DNA of 24,255 nucleotides from a virus, in the IMG/VR virus record IMGVR_UViG_3300044691_000214, positions 1 to 24,255 of that record; one strand, 5' to 3'. The translations under genes were made by a program, and so were the position numbers. Below are positions 1 to 8,249 of this stretch, in pieces. Every line of letters begins with the position of its first letter. Position 1 is the first letter of the stretch. Under the pieces are notes generated by a model that was given only the letters and a program-made list of their open reading frames with translations, ran no database searches and had not been told where the DNA came from.

Positions 1-373
1 GCGCAATCGGCAGCTTGCCGCCCCAGGCCGCCATCTTGTGGAAGCCGGTCTCGTTGAGCATGATGATGCCCCAGGGAACGTCGCTGATGATCTGCTGGCT
101 CATGTCCAGTTCAGACGGCGCTAGCGGCCCGTTCGGGTGCGAATGGATGATCGCCTGCAGCTTGCCCGAGGTCACCGCGGTCTCGTAGCGCGGGTCGTCA
201 ATGGTGAATTCGGTCAGGGACTTGGGATCAGTGTTCTCGCAGGCGACATAGGCGCCATCGGCGATGAAGCCGCAGCTCTCCTTGGGAAACTGGGCGATCG
301 CATGGACCTTTGCGGCCTCGATCGGCGCTGCGCCGAGGAACGACTTAACCGTGGCTTCATATTCCTCGATCAT
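1..373 (-). CDS. K-like tail assembly protein, JAMM/MPN domain (partial, C-terminus off window)
   Basis: The first 124 residues are visible; the gene continues past the left edge. Residues 77-90 read HSHPNGPLAPSELD, the metal-binding HxH-x7-S-x2-D signature of the JAMM/MPN (Mov34) family, and Glu32 in FPKESCGF is the expected upstream catalytic glutamate. In lambda-type phages this domain forms the N-terminal half of tail tip protein K, which usually carries an NlpC/P60 peptidase in its C-terminal half; that half would lie outside the window. The ATG at 373 overlaps the stop of the upstream L-like gene by four bases (ATGA), so translation is probably coupled. The L-then-K order agrees with lambda-like tail tip clusters. 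A stand-alone JAMM protein is possible because the C-terminus is unseen. Confidence 0.9.
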   Translation of the reverse strand, partial: MIEEYEATVKSFLGAAPIEAAKVHAIAQFPKESCGFIADGAYVACENTDPKSLTEFTIDDPRYETAVTSGKLQAIIHSHPNGPLAPSELDMSQQIISDVPWGIIMLNETGFHKMAAWGGKLPIA

Positions 374-1098
374 TGCTTCACCCGTCCGATGCCCGGAAAG
401 GCGCCCATCGGCATCACACTGCCAAAGCGAAGCTGACAGTCGGATTTCTTGCGGCCGCACTGGTCATTGGCAGCCGTGGTCGCCACGCCCAGCGGCGTGA
501 AAGCCGAACTACCGGTGAATTTGCATGGAAAGATCTTGGGGTAGACGTAACCGTCAGAGGCGGCGGCCGGGTCCGCAGGCTTGTATTGCCGATAGCGGCG
601 CGTGCAGACGTCGCGGATAAACTGACGGCGCGGTAATTTCGTGCCCTCCTGGTCGATCGCGGCCGACAGCTCCCATTCGATGAAGATCGGGTTCTCTTCG
701 GACTTGCGTTCGATCCGGAACACGTCCGGGCCGACATAGGCGGCCTCGTCGGCGTCTGCTTCGCCATCAAGAAAACGGCGAAACGTTCTGACCCGGCGAA
801 ACTCGCAGCCGGCGAGATCGCCGTAGGCGTTGACCAGGGACTGAATGAGGAGGTCGGAATTGGCGATCTGCAGCTTCGGCGACGGCAACACGCCGCCGGC
901 ATTGACCTCGAACCCGTCGACCATAATGTCGATCGCCCGGTAGAGCTGACCGCCGAAGGTGAGGCCGTCGAGATTGTCTTCGTTCGCCTTGACGAAATAG
1001 TAGATGGCCGCGCCTACGCTGGTCGCATCGAGGCGATACAGCGAAATCTTCTCGGTGAGCGAAAGGCTCTGCGAGGCCTGGGAAATAGTGACTGTCAT
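370..1098 (-). CDS. L-like minor tail (tail tip) protein, probable Fe-S protein
   Basis: The 242-residue product matches the lambda gpL family in length and motifs. The C-terminal domain has the family-like blocks DVCTRRYRQY (Cys165), IFPCKF (Cys192) and DQCGRKKSDCQLRFG (Cys214 and Cys221), ending in a Gly/Pro-rich GAFPGIG segment. These four cysteines are the likely iron-sulfur ligands; Cys98 is extra. In the family, L helps build the tail tip together with M, K and I. The ATG at 1098 has no clear Shine-Dalgarno sequence. It lies only 8 nt after a possible -10 box (TATCTT) attached to the palindromic site at 1113-1126, so the message may be leaderless. The gene begins a new unit after the M-like gene. 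Confidence 0.88.
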   Translation of the reverse strand: MTVTISQASQSLSLTEKISLYRLDATSVGAAIYYFVKANEDNLDGLTFGGQLYRAIDIMVDGFEVNAGGVLPSPKLQIANSDLLIQSLVNAYGDLAGCEFRRVRTFRRFLDGEADADEAAYVGPDVFRIERKSEENPIFIEWELSAAIDQEGTKLPRRQFIRDVCTRRYRQYKPADPAAASDGYVYPKIFPCKFTGSSAFTPLGVATTAANDQCGRKKSDCQLRFGSVMPMGAFPGIGRVKQ

Positions 1099-1112
1099 GT
1101 GGGCTTAAGATA

Positions 1113-1126
1113 AGTCAATATTGACT
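1113..1126 (-). promoter_or_regulatory. Palindromic operator-like site, copy 1 (upstream of L-like gene)
   Basis: AGTCAATATTGACT is a perfect 14-bp palindrome in the gap between the M-like and L-like genes. On the minus strand it sits between a possible -35 (TTGATC, 1130-1135) and -10 (TATCTT, 1107-1112) with a 17-bp spacer. The promoter is inferred from position and partial matches to consensus. Confidence 0.75.
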
Positions 1127-1131
1127 GTCGA

Positions 1132-1482
1132 TCAAGTGCCATCGAAGGTGAAGTTTTCCCGAAATGTGGCAGTCAGGGTGTTCGGAGTGTCCCAAAGCCG
1201 CGAGAACACCTTGCAGGTCCACTTTCGGGTAACGCCATCGCGCAGCGCGTAATAGAACGGCTGCGAGCCTTTGTGCGCCTTCAGAAAGCTGTAGATCGTG
1301 TCAGCCTGGGTTTCCAGCAAGACCGACCAGGTCAGCGTGGCGACCTCGCGGACGCTGTTCATGCCATCCGGCCCCTCTTGCGTGTAGCCGTCGCCGAACC
1401 CAGCCGACAAAATCTTGACCTCGGGATCCATCTTGGTGCCGGGACTGGGGGCGATAGGTGGAACGAACGTATCAAACGGCAC
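1132..1482 (-). CDS. M-like minor tail protein
   Basis: The 116-residue product resembles the lambda gpM family of small tail tip proteins. The family-like N-terminal stretch FVPPIAPSPGTK is followed by SAGFGDGYTQEGPDG, and the C-terminal half carries the LKAHKGSQPFYYALRDG block. M proteins join the tail tip complex after the tape measure. The ATG at 1482 is 3 nt from the tape measure stop codon, so the gene belongs to the same message. The L-like gene follows after a 33-nt gap holding the copy 1 palindrome. Confidence 0.9.
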   Translation of the reverse strand: MPFDTFVPPIAPSPGTKMDPEVKILSAGFGDGYTQEGPDGMNSVREVATLTWSVLLETQADTIYSFLKAHKGSQPFYYALRDGVTRKWTCKVFSRLWDTPNTLTATFRENFTFDGT

Positions 1483-1485
1483 GGC

Positions 1486-4400
1486 TTATCTTCCCTTCAT
1501 CATCGCGTGGATCTGACCACCCGGACGCATCTGGTTGCGAATCTCGCCGCCGACCATGGCCTTGGCGCTCTCCTGGACCTGTGTGGCGATCTGTGCGGCC
1601 AGATCCTTGTTCTGGGCCGGCGAGCCGTTCGACGCGCCGCTGACGTTAATATCGCCCATCTGGAAGCTAGAGCCGCCCTTGCCGCCGCCATACTGCTTGG
1701 CGAGATCTTCCGGCCAGCCGACCTGCTCGCCCTTTTTGGCGATGATCGGCACTTCACTGGAATCGAGACCGGGGAAGCCGCCGCTATGAAACTTCGGCGC
1801 GCCGATGAAGGCGCTGAAATCGACGTTTCGCGTAAAGGTGGGCGCACCACCAACCATCATGCCGTTATGGCCGAACGGAGTTGGGCCGTTTGGGCCTCCC
1901 AAAGTAGTTGGGCCAGCACTAAAACCACCCAACCCCAGCATGCTGGAGAACAGCTTGCTCTCGGCCGCCTTGAGGCCGAGCGAGATCAAGTCCGCTTCGA
2001 TCGACTGCACCAGTCCGCGGAAGCTGACCTGACCGTGAATGACCATCTGGGCGAGCTTGTCGTTGAACGTGTTCATCCAGCCAGTCGAGGCCTGCTCCAG
2101 GTTGTGGGAGAGATCGCCCCACTGCTTGAGCATTCCGCCGATCGGGGTGAGCTGGAACTGCTGCTTCTGAAGCGCGACGATGTTGCGGGTCACCTGCTGT
2201 TCGACGACGACGCGCGCGTCGCCGGTGGCGCTGTAGTTCTCCAGGTATTGCTGGTTGCGCGTAACGTTCTCCTGGAAGTCCTTTTGACGCGCCTCATCGG
2301 TGGTCATCAGGCTCTTTTCGATCGTGATCGTCTTGGCCTGTTCGGTTCGAACGGCCTCCAGGATCTCGCGATCGCCCATATCCTTGACGGCCTGGGTCTG
2401 CTTGGCGATCATTGCGTCGGCTTCAGGCTGGGTCTTTGCGGTAGTCGAAACCGCCGCAGCGCCGGCAGCCTTATCCTTCTCAAGTTGCCTGAGCTGGGAG
2501 GTGTAGGCGCCGCTGAACTTGAACTTGCGTTCTTCATCAATGCGATCAAGAATATCTGCCTGCTTGGCGTCGTTCGCTACCGCATCGGTCGCCTGCTTCT
2601 CGACGATCGCCTCGAACTTGGTGAGCGCGACCTTCTTCGCTGACGAAGCCGCCTCTGCCGCATCCTTCTTCTGAAGCGCCGCCATATAGTTCGCGAACAG
2701 CGGATCGTCGGGGTTGGTGTTGGCCTTGCCATACGGCCCTTCACCATCAGAAATTTGCTTCCGACCGGCGGCGTAGCTGCTAAGCTTTCCGCCGTTATCT
2801 TCACGCGCTGCGGTAGCCGCCGTCAACGCGGCCTTCTCGGCGTCGGTCAGCGCCTTGCGAGCTTCGTTTGCGGCTGCGATCTGCTGAAGTTCGGCGTTAT
2901 TGGCGTCGATCAGCTTCTGCTTGGCGCTGAGGCCAGCGGGCGACCGCTCGCGCGAATCGGTGTCGTAGAACGGTTTGAAGGTTGTTCCGCCGCCGACCTG
3001 GCCCTTGGCCCAATCCTTGAGATCGCCGACAGTGCTGATGTTCTTGAACACCGCGTAGTTGTCTTTGATCGCCCTGGTCAGCTCGGGAATGGTGCGAACC
3101 AGCGTATCGTCGGGCTTGCTGAGCGCCGCGGTCGCGCCGCCGCCACCCAGAAAATGACCCAGCTTCAGATTGGCGTCGCTCGAAGCGATGCCGTTCTCGG
3201 AGAACTTCTTGGAATTCTCGTTGGCATACCAGGCGGTTGCCTCCTTCGACATATCCGCGTTGTTGCGCCAGGCCAACGCAATCGCTTCGCCCTGCTTGAG
3301 AATGTCCGGATGCATCGACTTCATGAAGTCGAGCCAGGTCGATTCGATGAACTGCGCTGCGCCCGTTGCGGTCGAATCCTTGTTCGTTGCGGTCGGATTA
3401 CCGCCGCTCTCGCTGTTGATCAGGCGATCGGTCAGCGGGCTGCCGCTCGAAACGCTGGGCAGGTTCAGGCCACCGGTGCGGCTGAGCGCGCCCGGTAGTT
3501 GCTTCAAGCCCGTGTTCGCCAGGCTGAGCCTTTCGACCACCGAGTTGATCGGCGGCAAAATGCTCAGAAACGCCGCCTTCATATCGTCGCCAACGGTCTT
3601 GGCGCTGGTCGACAATTCAGCGAACCGCTGCTGCATCTGCTGCGTCGCGGTCAGGCCGCTATAGGCGCCGGCGGCTACGCCCTTGCGGAACTTGTCCACG
3701 TCGTTCGTTTTGCCGTCTCCACCGGCTTCCTGGGCCGCGATCTTCTCGCGCAGCGCCAGGTTGATCCGCATCAGCTCGGTGTCGGTCTTGTTCTGCGCGT
3801 TGACGCGGCGCGTGTATTCGTCGAACACGGCCTGCTGCTGAAGCAGCGCGTCGGTCGCGGCCTTGATCCGAACGTTGTCGAGCGGCCCCATGTTCTTAGA
3901 CTTGGAGGCGGCCTCATTGATCATGAAGGCGAGTGTGGCGTATTCGCCGGAGACGCCGGCGAGCTGGGCGCGCAGGCCCGCGGTCGCCGAGGCGACATCG
4001 TCGGTCTTGGCTGCGGCCTTCTGCAGCAGCTTTTCGATATCCTGCGGCTTGTCGATCTCCTGGGGGCCAGTCTTCGAGGCCTGCAGACGCGCCCTCGCCT
4101 CCGCATTCTCCCGGATCCTGGCAGTCATTGCGGCGTCAAACTTCACGCCGGCGGCTATCGCCTCCTTATTGCCCATTTCCTGCATGAGTTGGGAATTGCG
4201 CAGGTAGGTCTCGAGGATGGCTTCGCGATCGGTGTAGCCCGCGATCGCAGCATCGCGCTGCGACGCCTGGAAGTCTTTGGTGGTCTGCTCAGTGCTCTGG
4301 CGAGCTGTCTGGCGTAGCTGGAGCTGGTCGCTGTAGTTCTTGGCCGCAAGCGTCGCTCGCTCGTCGTAGCCCTTGGAGAGGCCGCGCAGCTCGTCCTCGA

Positions 4401-6000
4401 CGTCGCTATCCATCAGCGCGCGGAGCTTGTCGGCCTGCTTCTGGGCCAGCTTCACGGTTTCATCACTGAGCACGCGGCGCTTATCGTTAACCTCGGTCTC
4501 CTTCGCGGAGATATCCTCGTTCGAGGACACCTGCGGGGCATACTCACCGTTAAAGTCGGTGGGGTTCTGCTGTGATGCCTTCATCAGCTCAAGACGCTGT
4601 TCCTCCATCGCGACGTGCCTGGCGGCCAGCGCGATCTGCTTCTCGGACTCGGCGCCGTATTTGACCAGGTGCTCGTAGGCGTCCTTTGTTTTGTCGCCGA
4701 GCGTGCTGAAGGCAATCGCCAATAGGCCGATCCCGAGCACCAGAAGCGGCGCGTAGGCGGCGATCATGGTCAGACCGGATGCGATGATCGGAATGACACG
4801 CGCCAGGCCGCCCGCGGTCAGTGCGGTCGCGGTGAATGCGTCGGAGAGACTGCGCACGCCGGCGATCATGCCGCCCGTGCCGGCCATGCCGTTGGCGAAC
4901 TGCGACCACTGCAGGCGCGACGTTGCGATATCCGCGCTCATGCTGCGGAACATCTGCCCCATACCGAGCAGCGCGCCGGCTACAGCCTTGGCGCCAAAGG
5001 CAACCACCATCGCCTCGCCCAGGCCGATAATTTCGGACTTGAACTCCATTGCGGTGCCGAGCGCAGAGCGCAGCCCTTCGACGACCGCGGTCAGGCCCTG
5101 CCCCAGGCTGGCGGCGAAGCTGTTCGCCATCGAGCCGCCGAGGAAAGTGTTGATATCGCGGAGCTGGTTCTTGACCGCATTGAAGAAGCCGGCATCGCCG
5201 ACTACCAGCGCCAACGACTGGAACAGCGTCGAGGACTGCGAGATCATGCCGTTGAAGGTCTTCATCTGCGCCTGTGCGGAGCCGCCGAAGGTCAGATCCA
5301 GTTCGGCGAAGAACGACGCCAGGGCCTGTTTCGATTCGAGCGTGCCCTTGCTGATCTGAACGATCAACTGGCCGGTGGACAGGCCGATGCTTCGGGCCAT
5401 GACTTCCACGGCGCGCGGCACGGCTTCACCGAGCTGCTGCCGCAGTTCTTCCATCTGGATGACGCCCTTGCCGGACATCTGGGTGATCGCGATCGTGGCA
5501 CGTTTGAGCACGTCGTCGGTGCCACCGAAGGCTGCAACTGCGTTGACCATGCTTTTGAAGCCGCCGGCCAGCGGGTCGAGGCCGGTCGACTTCATTTTGA
5601 CGAAGGTGTCAGTCAGGGCGCCAAGCGCAAACGGTGCATTGAGCGCTTCCTGACGCAGGAACTTAATCCCGTCCGCGGCGTCCTTGGTAGGGTCTTTTGC
5701 TTTCGACAGACCACCCAGGAGGAAGCCGAGCTTCTCCATCTCGGCATTGACCTTGATGATATCGCCGGCCCAGCCCGAGGTGACTGCGCGAATGTTCTCG
5801 AACGCAGCGCGCGCCATGCCGACCGTGATCGTAATGTCGCGAAGGGCGCCAAACAGACTGCCCGTCGCTTCGTTGAGGCGATTGACCGAGGTGATCGTGC
5901 CATTGACGTGCTGACGGAAATTGTCGACCGACTCACCCGCATGAACCATGCGGGTGGTGAACGAGCCGTCGTCAAGTTCCAGTTCAACTCGGATAGACAT
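1486..6000 (-). CDS. Tape measure protein with embedded transglycosylase domain
   Basis: At 1504 residues this is the longest gene here and directly follows the tail assembly chaperones, the usual tape measure position. About residues 55-260 resemble the lambda-type tape measure N-terminal domain, with conserved-looking LDPLAGGF, AITQMSGKGVIQMEELRQQLGEAVPRA and related segments. A hydrophobic stretch near residues 390-435 may cross a membrane. Around residues 850-970 a soluble lytic transglycosylase-like domain is visible, with INSESGGNP (likely catalytic Glu near 862), GAAQF and a later AWYANE segment. Long Ala/Gln/Lys-rich helical regions flank it. The protein sets tail length and may help DNA cross the cell wall. 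The ATG at 6000 follows GGGAGA and overlaps the T frame by 17 nt. Confidence 0.95.
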   Translation of the reverse strand: MSIRVELELDDGSFTTRMVHAGESVDNFRQHVNGTITSVNRLNEATGSLFGALRDITITVGMARAAFENIRAVTSGWAGDIIKVNAEMEKLGFLLGGLSKAKDPTKDAADGIKFLRQEALNAPFALGALTDTFVKMKSTGLDPLAGGFKSMVNAVAAFGGTDDVLKRATIAITQMSGKGVIQMEELRQQLGEAVPRAVEVMARSIGLSTGQLIVQISKGTLESKQALASFFAELDLTFGGSAQAQMKTFNGMISQSSTLFQSLALVVGDAGFFNAVKNQLRDINTFLGGSMANSFAASLGQGLTAVVEGLRSALGTAMEFKSEIIGLGEAMVVAFGAKAVAGALLGMGQMFRSMSADIATSRLQWSQFANGMAGTGGMIAGVRSLSDAFTATALTAGGLARVIPIIASGLTMIAAYAPLLVLGIGLLAIAFSTLGDKTKDAYEHLVKYGAESEKQIALAARHVAMEEQRLELMKASQQNPTDFNGEYAPQVSSNEDISAKETEVNDKRRVLSDETVKLAQKQADKLRALMDSDVEDELRGLSKGYDERATLAAKNYSDQLQLRQTARQSTEQTTKDFQASQRDAAIAGYTDREAILETYLRNSQLMQEMGNKEAIAAGVKFDAAMTARIRENAEARARLQASKTGPQEIDKPQDIEKLLQKAAAKTDDVASATAGLRAQLAGVSGEYATLAFMINEAASKSKNMGPLDNVRIKAATDALLQQQAVFDEYTRRVNAQNKTDTELMRINLALREKIAAQEAGGDGKTNDVDKFRKGVAAGAYSGLTATQQMQQRFAELSTSAKTVGDDMKAAFLSILPPINSVVERLSLANTGLKQLPGALSRTGGLNLPSVSSGSPLTDRLINSESGGNPTATNKDSTATGAAQFIESTWLDFMKSMHPDILKQGEAIALAWRNNADMSKEATAWYANENSKKFSENGIASSDANLKLGHFLGGGGATAALSKPDDTLVRTIPELTRAIKDNYAVFKNISTVGDLKDWAKGQVGGGTTFKPFYDTDSRERSPAGLSAKQKLIDANNAELQQIAAANEARKALTDAEKAALTAATAAREDNGGKLSSYAAGRKQISDGEGPYGKANTNPDDPLFANYMAALQKKDAAEAASSAKKVALTKFEAIVEKQATDAVANDAKQADILDRIDEERKFKFSGAYTSQLRQLEKDKAAGAAAVSTTAKTQPEADAMIAKQTQAVKDMGDREILEAVRTEQAKTITIEKSLMTTDEARQKDFQENVTRNQQYLENYSATGDARVVVEQQVTRNIVALQKQQFQLTPIGGMLKQWGDLSHNLEQASTGWMNTFNDKLAQMVIHGQVSFRGLVQSIEADLISLGLKAAESKLFSSMLGLGGFSAGPTTLGGPNGPTPFGHNGMMVGGAPTFTRNVDFSAFIGAPKFHSGGFPGLDSSEVPIIAKKGEQVGWPEDLAKQYGGGKGGSSFQMGDINVSGASNGSPAQNKDLAAQIATQVQESAKAMVGGEIRNQMRPGGQIHAMMKGR

Positions 6001-6280
6001 TGGTCGACAGGTCTCCCAGTATGTTCAGCCTGGCCTTTCGAGCCGGGTCGATCTTCACCAGGGTCACCGCCTGTTCGGTTACGAAGACGATGCCCATCTG
6101 CTTGCGCAGGTCGGACATCATCGCTCTAATTCCTTCGCTCGACTGCGATTGGATCGCGATCGAGGCCGCCCTCATGTCTTGCTCGGCCGCAATGCGGTCG
6201 ACGTTCTTGTGGAGCATCCAGAAGGTCTTGATCGGTAGATCAAGAGTCTCCCGGTAGCCCATCGAGTAGCAGTGCAGCAC
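5984..6280 (-). CDS. Tail assembly chaperone T (made as G-T fusion by -1 frameshift)
   Basis: As an independent ORF this gives 98 residues from a GTG at 6280, but protein-like sequence continues upstream in the same frame without a stop. The codons before the GTG encode IDFGFFFSRVLHCYSMGYRE, reaching back to the slippery site in the preceding gene. The T segment is therefore probably expressed only as a C-terminal extension of the G-like protein, giving a product of about 230 residues. Helical residues such as TFWMLHKNVDRIAAEQ fit T-type chaperones, which together with G coat the tape measure protein before tube polymerisation. Its stop overlaps the tape measure start. Independent translation from the GTG is less likely because I see no clear ribosome binding site. 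Confidence 0.85.
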   Translation of the reverse strand: MLHCYSMGYRETLDLPIKTFWMLHKNVDRIAAEQDMRAASIAIQSQSSEGIRAMMSDLRKQMGIVFVTEQAVTLVKIDPARKARLNILGDLSTNVYPS

Positions 6281-6315
6281 GCGCGAGAAAAAGAAGCCGA
6301 AATCAATCGACTTGA

Positions 6316-6675
6316 TTATCCCGCGATCGGAGGGTTTGACGCGGCAACTTCAGCTTCAACCTTCGCGGTCGCTTCTTTCTGGCCGTTCATGCCGTGCGCG
6401 AGATCGACGAGCTTGTTGAGCTGGATCATCGTCATGGCGCCGAGCACCGCATCGGTCATGGTCGGGAATGCCTGCTTCAACAGTTCCTTGGTGAACTGGA
6501 GCTGCGCCTCGATGTCGGTCTGGTCGATGGTTTCGAGCTTGGAGATCAGGCGCGTGTTCGCGACGAAGCTGTCGACGGTGACGGGCACCAGCGGGTATTC
6601 GCTACCCCCGAGCTTGATGACGACCTTCTCCTGGGCGACGGCGTCGAGGTCGAAATAGGTTACGTTGTCGGTCAT
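6316..6675 (-). CDS. Tail assembly chaperone G
   Basis: This 119-residue protein lies between the tail tube gene and the tape measure gene, where tail assembly chaperones are nearly always found in siphoviruses. It has an N-terminal beta segment (KVVIKLGGSEYPLVPVTVDSF) followed by a helical domain, as in the G-type and TAC families. The last codons contain the heptamer AAACCCT in the phase required for a -1 slip, after which the T frame opens. The start is the ATG at 6675, about 8 nt after AGGA. The 5' leader of about 50 nt carries the copy 2 palindrome. Assignment rests mainly on context and on the frameshift rather than on recognised sequence identity. Confidence 0.87.
   Translation of the reverse strand: MTDNVTYFDLDAVAQEKVVIKLGGSEYPLVPVTVDSFVANTRLISKLETIDQTDIEAQLQFTKELLKQAFPTMTDAVLGAMTMIQLNKLVDLAHGMNGQKEATAKVEAEVAASNPPIAG
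6331..6337 (-). other. Programmed -1 ribosomal frameshift site (G/T chaperones)
   Basis: On the minus strand the heptamer A AAC CCT, phased with the G frame, is a canonical X XXY YYZ slippery sequence. It lies five codons before the G stop codon (6316-6318). Slipping back one base enters the T frame, which is open through to 5984. The expected fusion has about 115 residues from G plus 115 from T. Tail chaperone frameshifting at this position is conserved in lambda-like siphoviruses. I did not identify a clear downstream pseudoknot by eye. Confidence 0.88.
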
Positions 6676-6730
6676 TCGGTAGTTCCTGCTGTCTGTTGTG
6701 AAAAGACTGCCGGACCATTTCTGATCCGAC

Positions 6731-6744
6731 AGTCAATATTGACT
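6731..6744 (-). promoter_or_regulatory. Palindromic operator-like site, copy 2 (upstream of chaperone G)
   Basis: This is a perfect AGTCAATATTGACT palindrome, 55 nt upstream of the G start in the 93-nt gap after the tail tube gene. Its flanks are reversed relative to copy 1: on the minus strand it reads TAAGTCAATATTGACTGT. No convincing -10 box adjoins its downstream edge, so the promoter may lie upstream of it. Confidence 0.7.
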
Positions 6745-6751
6745 TACTTTT

Positions 6752-6778
6752 CGCCGCAAAGCAAGAGATTATGCGGCG
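6752..6778 (-). other. Small hairpin spanning the tail tube stop codon
   Basis: CGCCGCA and TGCGGCG form a perfect 7-bp stem with a 13-nt loop. The loop contains the tail tube stop codon. No U-run follows on the minus strand, so a strong intrinsic terminator is not supported. It may protect the 3' end of the tail tube message or attenuate read-through. Confidence 0.4.
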
Positions 6779-7635
6779 GAGCGGGCGTCGCCGTAGACGA
6801 ACAGCTTGCGCGTCGCCGAATCCGGGTAGGCCTTGAAGTCCACGTTGAACACGCGCTCGTTGTCCAGCTTGTAGCCGAACGACGCCTGACCGGGGGTATT
6901 CGCCAGCGGCATGGTGAAGTCTTCCGAGCGATCGTCGAGCGCCAGGGCCTGGGGATGGAACACCAGAACCTTCGCCGACTGCAGCAGGGAGATACCCACG
7001 CCGTTCGGGATCGTAACCGAAGCCACGTTCGCGTCGACGCCGCCGGTGAAAGCAGTCACGGTCACGTTGGCGCCCGTCACGAAGGTCTTGGTCAGCGTGA
7101 AGGCGTTCGCAAAAACACCCTGGTCGTCGGCGGTCAGGGTCACGAGACCGGCGAGAACCGTCGCAGTGATCTGGGAAACCAACGGGTCGAGGCAGTTGTC
7201 GATCGCAACCTTCAGGGCGGCGGCGGCCAGCGCGATCGTCGATGCCGAGGCAACGGCGATATCGTTGGAACTGACCGGGACGGTGCGGAACGTGAAGGGA
7301 ACGCCGTTCACGGAGATCTTGTCGCCATCGACCGGGGGAGCAGTCACGAAGGTCACGGTCGCGCCGGCATAGGCGCCACCGGAACCGTTGAGGACCGCGC
7401 CGGGCATGATGCGCGCCAGGTTGATCATGGTCGTTTCCGCCAAGGGAACCTTGGCGGTGCAGGTCCGGCCGATGATGATTTCGTTGATCGGCGAGTTGCC
7501 GAACTGATCGACCATGACTTCCTTGGTCGTGGTCGCAATCGTGACGTCCACGCCGCCCTTCGTGTAGCCGAGGTCGACGCCGCCAAAGGTAACCGAGCAA
7601 ACGCCCAGCTTCACATTTTCTGTATTCGAGGCCAT
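6769..7635 (-). CDS. Major tail tube protein with inserted domain
   Basis: This 288-residue protein precedes the tail chaperones and tape measure, the standard place for the tail tube subunit. Its ends look like the tube fold: an N-terminal GVCSVTFGGVDLGYTKGGV segment and a C-terminal QASFGYKLDNERVFNVDFKAYPD segment. Between about residues 95 and 190 is a Thr/Ala/Val-rich insertion containing DKISVNGVPFTFRTVP and a long alternating helix (SASTIALAAAALKVAID). A similar module is common in virion surface proteins of many phages and could project from the tube. The ATG at 7635 is preceded by AAGGA about 10 nt upstream. The gene stands alone between palindrome copies 3 and 2, as expected for a highly expressed structural protein. 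Confidence 0.88.
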   Translation of the reverse strand: MASNTENVKLGVCSVTFGGVDLGYTKGGVDVTIATTTKEVMVDQFGNSPINEIIIGRTCTAKVPLAETTMINLARIMPGAVLNGSGGAYAGATVTFVTAPPVDGDKISVNGVPFTFRTVPVSSNDIAVASASTIALAAAALKVAIDNCLDPLVSQITATVLAGLVTLTADDQGVFANAFTLTKTFVTGANVTVTAFTGGVDANVASVTIPNGVGISLLQSAKVLVFHPQALALDDRSEDFTMPLANTPGQASFGYKLDNERVFNVDFKAYPDSATRKLFVYGDARSAA

Positions 7636-7687
7636 TGAAACGGTATCCTTATGAACGGCGAAGAGAAACTTGGCTCTATCTTACAAC

Positions 7688-7701
7688 AGTCAATGTTGAC
7701 T
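7688..7701 (-). promoter_or_regulatory. Palindromic operator-like site, copy 3 (upstream of tail tube gene)
   Basis: AGTCAATGTTGACT lies in the 76-nt gap between the endolysin and tail tube genes. Unlike the others it has symmetrical flanks (ACAGTC on the left and GACTGT on the right). On the minus strand a possible -35 (TGGACA, 7701-7706), a 17-bp spacer and a -10 (TAAGAT, 7678-7683) again place the palindrome inside the promoter. Confidence 0.7.
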
Positions 7702-7711
7702 GTCCATAAGT

Positions 7712-8197
7712 TCAGCGCGAACAGAACTCGAAGTGCATCGGATCGGTGCGATGGGTGTAATCCCCGCCCCAGAGAGCGCCGGCTGCCTTGAAGATGTCCA
7801 CGACGGCCTGCGGCATGGTGCCGTGACCGGTATTGAACCCGTTTCGGGACGCATCGAGGTCGATTGCGGCGCCATATGCGTGATTCGACCAAACGGTCGC
7901 GCTGCCGCGGATCAGGCGGGAATTGAAGGCGCCGTCATAGTGCGACACGCCGGCTGCATCGACCTTGGCCTGGTCATGCTCGTAATGATCCCAGATCTGC
8001 TGGAATACCCACGCAAGCGACGGCGCCGCCTTTTGGTGGAACATGACGCCCTTGATCGGCTTGCCGGCATAGAACATCTGGTATGGAGCAACCACGGACA
8101 CCAGTCGCTGTCCCGGCTCACCCTTGGCCGGATCGCCATAGAACGCCTTCAGAGAGGCGGCGTCATCGTGGGGCCACTGCGGATGCTGAAAAGTCAT
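7712..8197 (-). CDS. Endolysin, M15-type D-Ala/L-Ala-D-Glu peptidase
   Basis: The 161-residue product is a VanY/M15-type zinc peptidase. Residues 104-114 read SNHAYGAAIDL, the first part of the zinc site (His106 and Asp113), and DPMHFEF near 152-158 supplies the last ligand (His155). WGGDYTHRTD just before it is also typical. Phage enzymes of this type (T5 endolysin, for example) cut peptide bridges in peptidoglycan at the end of infection. The ATG at 8197 is chosen over the earlier in-frame start at 8221 because GGAG lies about 7 nt upstream. No signal peptide is apparent, so a holin would be expected elsewhere. It is placed alone between the neck and tail tube genes, flanked by palindromes 4 and 3. 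Confidence 0.92.
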   Translation of the reverse strand: MTFQHPQWPHDDAASLKAFYGDPAKGEPGQRLVSVVAPYQMFYAGKPIKGVMFHQKAAPSLAWVFQQIWDHYEHDQAKVDAAGVSHYDGAFNSRLIRGSATVWSNHAYGAAIDLDASRNGFNTGHGTMPQAVVDIFKAAGALWGGDYTHRTDPMHFEFCSR

Positions 8198-8229
8198 TGG
8201 AAATCTCCAGATATGAGGCACATATTGTA

Positions 8230-8243
8230 AGTCAAGATTGACT
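8230..8243 (-). promoter_or_regulatory. Palindromic operator-like site, copy 4 (upstream of endolysin)
   Basis: AGTCAAGATTGACT lies between the tail terminator-like gene and the endolysin. On the minus strand TACAAT (8224-8229), a close match to a -10 box, starts at its edge. AGGACA lies 16 bp further upstream as a possible -35. The resulting leader to the endolysin ATG would be about 20 nt and contains GGAG. Confidence 0.75.
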
Positions 8244-8249
8244 GTTGTC

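Noticed and set aside
1273-2643. Long plus-strand open frame of 456 codons
   Set aside because: It is the antisense of the tape measure gene. The composition (Arg/Leu/Gly/Asp-rich, no domain) is typical of shadow frames in GC-rich DNA.
7611-7892. Minus-strand 93-codon frame overlapping the endolysin 3' end and the tail tube start
   Set aside because: Overlaps two supported genes and the copy 3 palindrome; Arg/His/Ser-rich with no motif.
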